This document shows, in pieces, positions 1 through 5,801 of a DNA stretch of 5,801 nt. Source of the DNA: Chloroflexota bacterium (GTDB taxonomy: Bacteria > Chloroflexota > Anaerolineae > Anaerolineales > Anaerolineaceae); contig JAJYJF010000163.1 of assembly GCA_021796375.1 (NCBI GenBank), forward strand, positions 1 through 5,801. The letters run 5' to 3'. The translations under genes were made by a program, and so were the position numbers. Each line of letters opens with the position of its first letter. Positions within the stretch are counted from its first letter, which is position 1. The notes under the pieces were generated by a model. The model saw nothing but the letters and a program-made list of their open reading frames with translations, was not told the origin of the DNA and ran no database searches.

Positions 1-1470
1 TTCAACGCCTCCACGCGGCTGGCCGGGGTGAGCCTCAACGCCGCCTACTCGCTGCTCGCTGCCTGGTCGCTGCGGCTGGGGGGCGTCCCGGTCATCCACG
101 CGGCCTGCCGCTCGGCGATGGTCCCCTGCGTCCTGGGGACGGACCGCGCCCATCCCGGCACGCCTCCACCCTGCAGCAGCTGCACGGCGCAGTCCGCTGC
201 GCTCTACGCCGGAGCGGAGGTGGTCTGGCTGGATCCCATCGTGATCCACAACATCCAGGATGACCTGCAGGACCTGAGCCTGGCGCAGCTCCAGGAGTTC
301 CAGTTTGAGGGCATGCCGCTCGGCGAGCTGGTGACGCCCTCGGCGCGCTGGATCCTGCGGCGGGGCGAGCTGGTGGACGACGAGCCCACCCGCGCGCTGC
401 TCCGCGGGTATATCTTCTCCGCGGCGAGCATCGCCCGCCAGTTCCGCGCCCTGCTCAAGCAGAAAGCCCCGCGCGCCCTGGTCGTGTTCAACGGTATGTT
501 CTTTCCCGAAGCGGTCGCGCGCCAGGCAGCCATCGAGATGGGGATCCCGGCCATCACCCACGAAGTCGGCCTGCTGCCGTTCTCCGCTTTTTTCACCACG
601 GGCGAGGCCACGGCCTACCCGCTCGACGTGCCGGAGGATTTCGAGCTCACCCCGGAGCAGGATGCCCACCTGGACGCCTACCTGGAGGAGCGGTTTCAAG
701 GCAATTTCAGCATGGCCGGGATCAAATTCTGGCCCGAAATGCACAGCCTGGGCGACGGCTTCTGGCAGAAAGCCGCCCAGTTCCAGCAGGTGGTGCCCGT
801 GTTTACCAATGTGGTCTTCGACACCAGCCAGGGGCACGCCAACGTCGTCTTCCCGGATATGTTTGCCTGGCTGGACTGCGTTTTAGAGATGATCCGCGCT
901 CACCCGGAGACGTATTTCGTCATCCGCGCCCATCCGGATGAGCTCCGCCCCGGCAAGGAAAGCCGCGAGAGCGTGAGCGCCTGGGTGAAGCAGAAGTCCG
1001 TGGCGAGCCTGCCGAACGTGCTGTTCGTCGGCCCGGAGGAGCGCTTCAGCTCTTATGAGCTCATCCGGCGCTCGAAATTCGTCATGGTCTACAACTCCAC
1101 CATCGGCCTCGAGGCCTCCATCCTGGGCCTGCCGGTGCTTTCGGGCGGAAAAGCCCGCTTTACCCAGATCCCGACCGTGTTCTTCCCGCGCTCGCAGCTG
1201 GCCTTCCGCCAGCAGGCGGAGACGTTCCTGGCCGCCGGCCGGCTGGAAGCCCCGCCGGAACACCGCCGGAACGCGCGCCGCTTCCTGTTCTACCAGCTGT
1301 TTTGCAGCTCGCTCCCGTTCGACCGTTTCCTCGAGGAAGACGGGGTCTGGCAGGGGTACGTGCGGCTGAAGCCGTTCGACTGGGGCGCGCTCCTGCCGGG
1401 GCAGTCCCCGGCGATGCGGGCGATCGCGGATGGAATTTTAAAGAGCAAGCCGTTTTTGATCAACCCATGA
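1..1470 (+). CDS. Capsule polysaccharide biosynthesis-type transferase (KpsC/KpsS-like), 5' end cut by window
   Basis: The reading frame is open from base 1, so the gene almost certainly begins upstream. A GTG at 28 is possible, but the residues before it (FNASTRLAG) continue the same protein style and no Shine-Dalgarno precedes it. The visible part is 489 residues. Numbering from the GTG codon: cysteines 27, 34, 49 and 52 form a cluster (CRSAMVPC, then CSSC); residues 299-304 read RAHPDE; residues 355-371 read YNSTIGLEASILGLPVL, followed by GG. The NST-GLEA-GLPV block is the C-terminal donor-side signature of capsule synthesis proteins of the KpsC/KpsS type (PF05159-like, GT-B fold), where known members are Kdo transferases. 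No membrane segment is visible, so a cytoplasmic or membrane-associated role is likely. The stop overlaps the next start (ATGA), which suggests translational coupling. The acceptor and sugar are unknown; it could also be a generic 'surface carbohydrate biosynthesis protein'. Confidence 0.82.
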   Translation, partial: FNASTRLAGVSLNAAYSLLAAWSLRLGGVPVIHAACRSAMVPCVLGTDRAHPGTPPPCSSCTAQSAALYAGAEVVWLDPIVIHNIQDDLQDLSLAQLQEFQFEGMPLGELVTPSARWILRRGELVDDEPTRALLRGYIFSAASIARQFRALLKQKAPRALVVFNGMFFPEAVARQAAIEMGIPAITHEVGLLPFSAFFTTGEATAYPLDVPEDFELTPEQDAHLDAYLEERFQGNFSMAGIKFWPEMHSLGDGFWQKAAQFQQVVPVFTNVVFDTSQGHANVVFPDMFAWLDCVLEMIRAHPETYFVIRAHPDELRPGKESRESVSAWVKQKSVASLPNVLFVGPEERFSSYELIRRSKFVMVYNSTIGLEASILGLPVLSGGKARFTQIPTVFFPRSQLAFRQQAETFLAAGRLEAPPEHRRNARRFLFYQLFCSSLPFDRFLEEDGVWQGYVRLKPFDWGALLPGQSPAMRAIADGILKSKPFLINP

Positions 1471-2408
1471 CCGTATCCTGTTCGGTAATTATCCGCGCCT
1501 ACAACGAGGCACAGCACCTCGAGAAGCTGTTTACCGGCCTCGCCCGGCAGAGCCTGGCTGATTTCGAGATCATCCTGGTCGATTCGGGCTCGACGGATGC
1601 GACCGTCGAGATTGCCTCCCGGGCCGGCGCCCGGATCGTCCGCATCAAGCCGGGGGAGTTCACCTTCGGCCGCTCGCTGAACCGGGGCATCGCCGCAGCC
1701 ACCGCCGGCCTGGTGGTGATAGCGAGCGCCCACGTTTATCCGGTCTACCCGGACTGGCTCGAGCGGCTGCTCGATCCATTTTCAGACCCGGCGACCGCGG
1801 TCACCTACGGGAAACAGCGCGGCGGCGAGACCACCCAATTTTCGGAGGAACAGATCTTCTTCCGCTGGTATCCGGATGAATCGCAGCCTCGCCAGCCGCA
1901 TCCCTTCTGCAACAACGCGAACGCGGCCATCCGGCGCAGCCTGTGGGAGAAGCACGCCTACGACGAATCCCTGCCCGGCCTGGAAGACCTGGCCTGGGCG
2001 CGCTGGGCATTCGAGCAGGGCCAGCGCATCGTCTACGTGCCGGAGGCGGAGATCATCCACGTCCACCACGAGACGCCCCGCGGCGTTTACAACCGCTATC
2101 GGCGGGAGGGCATGGCTTTCAAGCAGATCTACCCGCAGGAGCAGTTTCACCTAGCCGATTTCATCCGCCTGTTTACCGGCAACGCCTCGAGCGATCTCCG
2201 CGAGGCGGCCCGCCAGAAGCGCCTCGCGCGCAGCTGGAGAGGGATCCTCTGGTTTCGCTGGATGCAGTTTTGGGGCACGTACCAGGGCTACCGGCAGTCC
2301 GGGCCGCTCACCTGGCAGCTCAAGCAGGCGTTTTACTACCCGGGCCAGGGCGGGACCGGGGAAGCTGCCCGGCGGGAAGTCGCGCCGATCGAGTACCCGG
2401 AACGCTGA
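1467..2408 (+). CDS. Family 2 glycosyltransferase (GT-A), rhamnosyltransferase-like
   Basis: Encodes 313 residues and should transfer a sugar from a nucleotide donor to a growing surface glycan on the cytoplasmic side. The N-terminus is a classic GT2 start: SVIIRAYNEAQHL (residues 6-18), then ILVDSGSTDAT (36-46) for nucleotide binding. The expected DxD metal motif is replaced by SAH at 87-89, within IASAHVYPVYPDWL. FCNNANAAIRRS (147-158) and GLEDLAWARW (171-180) follow, and E173-D174 fit the usual ED catalytic-base motif. The C-terminus (FRWMQFWGTYQGYR, 263-276) matches the tail typical of GT2 proteins that use a SAH-type motif. I chose ATG 1467 because it overlaps the upstream stop as ATGA and places SVII at residue 6; the same frame stays open further upstream, but only as a shadow of gene 1. 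There is no good Shine-Dalgarno, so translation probably depends on coupling. No transmembrane helix is evident. The sugar specificity cannot be read from the sequence. Confidence 0.93.
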   Translation: MTVSCSVIIRAYNEAQHLEKLFTGLARQSLADFEIILVDSGSTDATVEIASRAGARIVRIKPGEFTFGRSLNRGIAAATAGLVVIASAHVYPVYPDWLERLLDPFSDPATAVTYGKQRGGETTQFSEEQIFFRWYPDESQPRQPHPFCNNANAAIRRSLWEKHAYDESLPGLEDLAWARWAFEQGQRIVYVPEAEIIHVHHETPRGVYNRYRREGMAFKQIYPQEQFHLADFIRLFTGNASSDLREAARQKRLARSWRGILWFRWMQFWGTYQGYRQSGPLTWQLKQAFYYPGQGGTGEAARREVAPIEYPER

Positions 2409-2413
2409 GCCGC

Positions 2414-2459
2414 CTTCCCGGGTTCCCACCCCCGGGAGGATCATCTTTCTTTCTATTCT
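2414..2459 (+). terminator. Possible weak intrinsic terminator or attenuator
   Basis: CTTCCCGGG (2414-2422) can pair with CCCGGGAGG (2431-2439) as a 9-bp stem with one G-U pair and an 8-base loop. The stretch 2441-2459 after it contains 12 T in 19 bases, broken by C and A. Stem plus T-rich tail suggests a leaky terminator or attenuator separating the glycosyltransferases from the sugar-activation genes. The T run is interrupted and starts two bases after the stem, so efficiency would be low. It may equally be only an mRNA-stabilising hairpin. Confidence 0.35.
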
Positions 2460-2468
2460 GCTCGCCAC

Positions 2469-2475
2469 GTGAGGT
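2469..2475 (+). promoter_or_regulatory. Ribosome binding site deciding the cytidylyltransferase start
   Basis: GTGAGGT contains GAGGT (2471-2475), complementary to the 16S anti-Shine-Dalgarno, five bases before ATG 2481. Reading GTG 2469 as the start would place translation initiation on this site itself, so ATG 2481 is preferred. Confidence 0.6.
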
Positions 2476-2480
2476 TCAGG

Positions 2481-3149
2481 ATGCCGAAGATCACCGCGCT
2501 GGTTCCGATGCGCCACCAATCCGAGCGGGTGCCGGGGAAGAATTACCGGTTCCTGGCCGGCCGGCCGCTGTTTCATTACATTCTGGAAACCCTGCTCGCC
2601 TGCCCCGAGATCGACCAGGTGGTGGTGGATACCGACAGCCCGGAGATCCTCTCCGGCGCCGCCGAGCATTTCCCCCGCGTCCGGACGATCGTCCGCCCGG
2701 AGCACCTGCGCGCCGGGACGATCCCGATGAATGAGATCCTGCTCCACGACACGGCCCTCTTCCCGGCTGACCTGTACCTGCAGACCCACAGCACCAACCC
2801 GCTGCTGAAACCGGAGACGATCTCGCGGGCCATCCGGGAGCTGACGGAGAAGGCCCACGCATACGATTCGCTGTTCGGGGTCACCCGCGTCCAGACCCGC
2901 CTGTGGGACGCGCTGACCCGGCCGATCAACCACAACCCGGCGATCCTGCTGCGCACCCAGGACCTCCCGCCGGTTTACATGGAAAACTCCTGCCTGTATC
3001 TCTTCTCCCGCCCCATCCTGGAAGCGCGCCGGAACCGGCTGGGCGAGCGCCCGTTGATGTTCGAGATCGACCCGGCGGAAGCCTGGGATATCGACAACGA
3101 GCTGGGCTTTTCAATCGTTGAGTTCTTGATGAAGCAGCGCTCCCGGTGA
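2481..3149 (+). CDS. NeuA-like (acylneuraminate-type) CMP-sugar cytidylyltransferase
   Basis: Encodes 222 residues, the usual size of a single-domain CMP-sialate/CMP-ulosonate synthase, which uses CTP and an acidic sugar to give CMP-sugar and pyrophosphate. The nucleotide-binding start is ITALVPMRHQSERVPGKN (4-21). D50 lies in VVVDTDSPEI, QTHSTNPLL (101-109) corresponds to the QPTSPLR motif of NeuA, and DIDNELGF (203-210) is the C-terminal metal-binding DID motif. P-loop-like R11, K20 and N21 are kept, but the family's usual SKG is SER here. ATG 2481 is chosen over GTG 2469 because GAGGT sits five bases upstream and MPKITALVP is a normal family start. It lies directly before a 2-hydroxyacid dehydrogenase and an SDR, pointing to a dedicated sugar-activation set. 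The exact sugar (sialic, legionaminic, pseudaminic, Kdo-like or other) cannot be told, so no gene symbol is given. Confidence 0.9.
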   Translation: MPKITALVPMRHQSERVPGKNYRFLAGRPLFHYILETLLACPEIDQVVVDTDSPEILSGAAEHFPRVRTIVRPEHLRAGTIPMNEILLHDTALFPADLYLQTHSTNPLLKPETISRAIRELTEKAHAYDSLFGVTRVQTRLWDALTRPINHNPAILLRTQDLPPVYMENSCLYLFSRPILEARRNRLGERPLMFEIDPAEAWDIDNELGFSIVEFLMKQRSR

Positions 3150-3166
3150 CCGGCCGTTCGGCTGGT
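3149..3166 (+). other. Hairpin beginning in the cytidylyltransferase stop codon
   Basis: ACCGGCC (3149-3155) pairs with GGCTGGT (3160-3166), a 7-bp stem with one G-U pair around the loop GTTC. ATAATTTCT follows. It might act as a weak attenuator, or protect the 3' end of the upstream message. Its right arm overlaps the TGG and first T of the candidate -10, so both readings cannot be scored independently. Confidence 0.35.
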
Positions 3167-3171
3167 ATAAT
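3163..3171 (+). promoter_or_regulatory. Candidate internal promoter with extended -10 (TGGTATAAT)
   Basis: TGGTATAAT is a perfect extended -10 (TGn followed by TATAAT). In DNA this GC-rich such an AT hexamer stands out. The best -35-like match, GTGACC (3146-3151), shares TGAC with TTGACA but leaves only a 14-bp spacer; extended -10 promoters need little -35 contact. Transcription would start near the purines at 3177-3179, about ten bases before ATG 3188, giving an almost leaderless message. It would allow the dehydrogenase and downstream genes to be expressed apart from the upstream part of the operon. Confidence 0.5.
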
Positions 3172-3187
3172 TTCTCGAGCCAAAGCG

Positions 3188-4171
3188 ATGAAACCTACCA
3201 TCTTGATCACTGCGCCATACATGCTGCCCTTCATGGGCCGCTTTCGTCCCCTCCTGGAAAGCTACGGGCTGGAGCTGCTGCTGGTCCCCGAGGTCCGCGA
3301 GCGGCTTGAGGAGGAGCAGATTCTGGCTTACGCCGGGAAGTTCGACGGCACCCTGTGCGGCGATGACCGCTACACGCCCCGCGCGCTGGAAGCCTGCGCG
3401 CCGCGGCTGAAGGTGATTTCCAAGTGGGGCACCGGAATCGACTCAATCGACCGGCCGGCGGCCGAGCGGCTTGGAATCCGCATCTGCAACACCCCCAACG
3501 CGTTCACCCAGCCGGTGGCCGATACGGTGCTGGGCTACCTGCTGGCTTACGTCCGCCGCCAGCCCTGGATGGACCGGGCGATGAAGGCCGGATCCTGGGA
3601 AAAGCTTCCGGGCAAGACGCTGGCCGAATGCACGCTGGGAGTGGTCGGGGTCGGAAACGTCGGCAGAGCCGTCCTGGCGCGCGCGAAAGCTTTTGGCGCC
3701 ACCCTGCTCGGCAACGACATCCTCCCGATCGACCCGGCGTTCCTGGAGGAGAGCGGGGTGCGCATGGTGAGCCTGCCCGAGCTGCTCGCCCGGTCGGATT
3801 TTGTCAGCCTGAACTGCGACCTCAACCCGACCAGCTTCCATCTGATCAATCGCAAAACCCTCTCCCTCATGAAACCGTCCGCCGTGCTGCTCAACACCGC
3901 GCGCGGCCCGATCGTAGACGAGGCCGCCCTGGTGGAGGCGCTGCAGTCCGGCCGGATCGCCGGAGCCGCCCTGGACGTGTATGAAACCGAGCCGCTGCCT
4001 GCCACCAGCCCGCTGTTAAAAATGGACCAGGTGATGCTGGCAGCCCACAACGCGAATTCCAGCCCCGTGGCTTGGGAGCGCGTGCACGCCAATACCATCC
4101 ACGGGCTGCTGGAGACGCTGGGAATCCCCCATCCCGAGCTGGCCGCCAGGATGGAAAGCAGCCGTACCTGA
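3188..4171 (+). CDS. D-isomer-specific 2-hydroxyacid dehydrogenase (phosphoglycerate dehydrogenase-like)
   Basis: Encodes 327 residues, normal for this NAD-dependent family, which interconverts 2-oxoacids and D-2-hydroxyacids. Visible are SKWGTGIDSID (78-88), NTPNAFTQPVADTVLGYLLA (101-120), the Rossmann motif GVGNVG (154-159) and NTARGPIVDE (236-245), with catalytic R239. DVYETEP (263-269) contributes E268, and AAHNANSS (285-292) supplies the likely catalytic H287. D177 after the Rossmann second strand (LLGND) favours NAD. No C-terminal ACT domain is present, so it is not a full SerA and serine synthesis is unlikely here. ATG 3188 gives the normal start MKPTILITAPYM. GTG 3146 would overlap the previous stop (GTGA) and add 14 residues of no family character, but cannot be excluded because ATG 3188 has no Shine-Dalgarno. 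Placed between a CMP-sugar synthase and an SDR, it probably acts on a sugar acid or a precursor of one. Confidence 0.92.
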   Translation: MKPTILITAPYMLPFMGRFRPLLESYGLELLLVPEVRERLEEEQILAYAGKFDGTLCGDDRYTPRALEACAPRLKVISKWGTGIDSIDRPAAERLGIRICNTPNAFTQPVADTVLGYLLAYVRRQPWMDRAMKAGSWEKLPGKTLAECTLGVVGVGNVGRAVLARAKAFGATLLGNDILPIDPAFLEESGVRMVSLPELLARSDFVSLNCDLNPTSFHLINRKTLSLMKPSAVLLNTARGPIVDEAALVEALQSGRIAGAALDVYETEPLPATSPLLKMDQVMLAAHNANSSPVAWERVHANTIHGLLETLGIPHPELAARMESSRT

Positions 4172-4177
4172 GAGGAG
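4171..4177 (+). promoter_or_regulatory. Strong Shine-Dalgarno for the SDR gene
   Basis: AGAGGAG begins on the last base of the upstream TGA and ends seven bases before ATG 4185. It is the best ribosome binding site in the window and fixes the SDR start, suggesting this protein is translated independently rather than by coupling. Confidence 0.65.
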
Positions 4178-4184
4178 CTTCAAA

Positions 4185-4948
<764 letters not shown>

Positions 4949-4952
<4 letters not shown>

Positions 4953-5764
4953 CCGCCGTGCGAGAGACGCTGAAGACCCATCTGCCCGCCCCGGCCGCCA
5001 ACGCGATCCGGGTCAGCCGGGATGCGCTCAACCGGGCCAGCCAGTGGCCGGCGGCCACGTTCCATCCCTGGCGGCGCGAGAGCATCCAACAACTGGCCGC
5101 GTTCAAAGATAAGCACCGGGGCCAGCGCTGCTTCATCATCGGCAACGGGCCCAGCCTGAAGCAGACCGACCTCTCCCATCTAAAAAACGAGCTAACCCTG
5201 GGGCAGAACCGCATCTACCTGGCTTTCCCGGAGATGGGTTTTTCAACCAGCTATTATCTCTCGGTGAACGACCTGGTGATCGAGCAGTGCTCCCAGGAAA
5301 TACAGGCTCTCAGCATGCCGCGCTTCGTTTCCTGGCGCGCGCGCAAATGGCTGAGGCCGCAGGAAAACCTGTTTTTTATCCACACCACCTACACCGGCGA
5401 AAAGTTTGCGCGCGACGCGCGCGAGCGAGTCTGGGAAGGCGGCACAGTTACCTACACCTCTTTACAGGTTGCCTACTTCCTGGGCTTCTCCCAGGTGATC
5501 CTCGTGGGCGTGGATCATAATTACGTCACCCAGGGAAAGCCAAACGCCACGGTTGTTTCCCAGGGGGATGACCCCAACCATTTCCACCCCGGTTATTTCG
5601 GGAAAGGGTTCCGCTGGCAGCTCCCGGACCTGGTCCAGTGGGAAGACGCCTATCGCCTGGCCCGCCGGACCTACGAGGCCGACGGCCGCGAGGTGCTGGA
5701 TGCCACCGTGGGCGGCAAGCTGACGGTTTTTCCCAAGGTGGAGTACGGCAGCCTGTTCAAGTGA
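4949..5764 (+). CDS. DUF115 / MptE-like protein, possible glycosyltransferase of the surface-glycan locus
   Basis: Encodes 271 residues. After a basic, helix-prone N-terminus (1-58) comes RCFIIGNGPSLKQTDLSHL (60-78), the glycine-rich nucleotide-binding start of DUF115 (PF01973) proteins. GGTVTYTSLQVAYFLGF (164-180), then VILVGVDHNY (183-192), form a second conserved block. The C-terminal part contains DDPNHFHPGYFGKG (207-220), and ATVGGKLTVFP (252-262) lies close to the end. Archaeal MptE makes 6-hydroxymethylpterin diphosphate, but bacterial relatives commonly sit in polysaccharide or flagellin-glycosylation loci, and a pterin role is unlikely in this setting. GNGPSLK-x-x-D also recalls GT42 sialyltransferases of the Cst type. 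The start is ATG 4949, overlapping the SDR stop as ATGA; the frame is open upstream only as a shadow of the SDR. The stop overlaps the next start as TGATG. Family membership is fairly sure; the function is inference. Confidence 0.86.
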
Positions 5765-5801
5765 TGTCGCTACCCAGAGTCTCGATCGTCACCCCGTCGT
5801 A
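5764..5801 (+). CDS. Second GT2 family glycosyltransferase, N-terminal fragment cut by window end
   Basis: ATG 5764 shares its A with the TGA stop of the DUF115 gene (TGATG). The twelve full codons read MSLPRVSIVTPS, and the trailing TA is consistent with tyrosine, giving the VSIVTPSY opening that is typical of GT2 glycosyltransferases (usually VSIVTPSYNQ). Only the first beta-strand can be seen, so family rather than specificity is the limit of this call. The tight overlap supports it as the next gene of the same operon. Confidence 0.72.
   Translation, partial: MSLPRVSIVTPS

Larger units (their letters stand above)
2409..2480 (+). other. Short intergenic gap between GT2 and cytidylyltransferase genes
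   Basis: These 72 bases form the largest gap in the window. They hold a GC-rich inverted repeat, a pyrimidine-rich run and the ribosome binding site of the next gene. No convincing promoter is seen: TATTCT at 2454-2459 is a weak -10 match without a -35 at proper distance. Confidence 0.6.

Noticed and set aside
28..30. GTG as the true start of the first gene.
   Set aside because: The frame stays open to base 1 with protein-like residues and there is no Shine-Dalgarno; truncation by the window is simpler.
2454..2459. TATTCT as a -10 element for the cytidylyltransferase gene.
   Set aside because: Only four of six consensus bases, no TG extension, and the -35 position falls on CCCGGG in the hairpin.
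1943..2734. 263-codon + strand frame bridging the GT2 and cytidylyltransferase genes.
   Set aside because: It runs out of frame with both real genes and is rich in Pro, Arg and Gly, as expected for a chance frame.
2151..2933. 260-codon open frame on the minus strand.
   Set aside because: It overlaps two well-supported + strand genes and the hairpin gap; composition is typical of antisense frames in GC-rich DNA and there is no recognisable domain.
3188..4171. Naming the dehydrogenase SerA (phosphoglycerate dehydrogenase for serine synthesis).
   Set aside because: It lacks the C-terminal ACT domain, has an unusual motif after the catalytic His, and sits in a glycan locus.
5405..5428. Run of alternating CG (GCGCGC-rich) in the DUF115 gene, as a possible repeat or Z-DNA site.
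   Set aside because: Explained by Arg/Ala/Asp codons in a GC-rich gene; too short and irregular to call a feature.

Overview
The window is 5.8 kb of GC-rich bacterial DNA (clearly above 60% G+C by eye). It is packed with genes all on the + strand. It reads as the interior of a surface-polysaccharide or glycoconjugate locus: glycosyltransferases flank a small set of nucleotide-sugar and redox genes. I see no rRNA, tRNA, CRISPR array, insertion sequence or integrase. Both ends cut through genes. Codon choice looks uniform and gives no sign of a recent insertion inside the window. The organism cannot be fixed from the sequence. The high G+C, the TGGTATAAT-type promoter placed very close to a start codon, and the gene families would suit a Chloroflexota (Anaerolineae-like) or similar environmental bacterium, but this is a weak inference.

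Layout: (1) 1-1470, the 3' part of a capsule-polysaccharide-type (KpsC/KpsS-like) transferase with an unusual N-proximal cysteine cluster. (2) 1467-2408, a GT2 family glycosyltransferase that overlaps gene 1 by ATGA. A 72-bp gap holding a GC hairpin and a T-rich run separates it from the next block. (3) 2481-3149, a NeuA-like (acylneuraminate-type) cytidylyltransferase. (4) 3188-4171, a D-isomer-specific 2-hydroxyacid dehydrogenase, preceded by a candidate extended -10 promoter and a hairpin that starts in the previous stop codon. (5) 4185-4952, a classical SDR oxidoreductase with a strong Shine-Dalgarno sequence. (6) 4949-5764, a DUF115/MptE-like protein that overlaps the SDR by ATGA. (7) 5764 to the end, the first 12 codons of a second GT2 glycosyltransferase, overlapping gene 6 by TGATG.

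How they may work together (inference): the cytidylyltransferase would make a CMP-activated acidic sugar. The two NAD(P)-dependent enzymes would make or modify its precursor. The KpsC/S-like, GT2 and possibly DUF115 proteins would build the sugar into a surface glycan. No NeuB-type condensing enzyme or epimerase is in the window, so the sugar cannot be named. The most interesting points are the cytidylyltransferase/dehydrogenase/SDR trio with divergent cytidylyltransferase motifs, and the DUF115 protein, whose GNGPSLK and LGF...GVD motifs resemble those of GT42 sialyltransferases.
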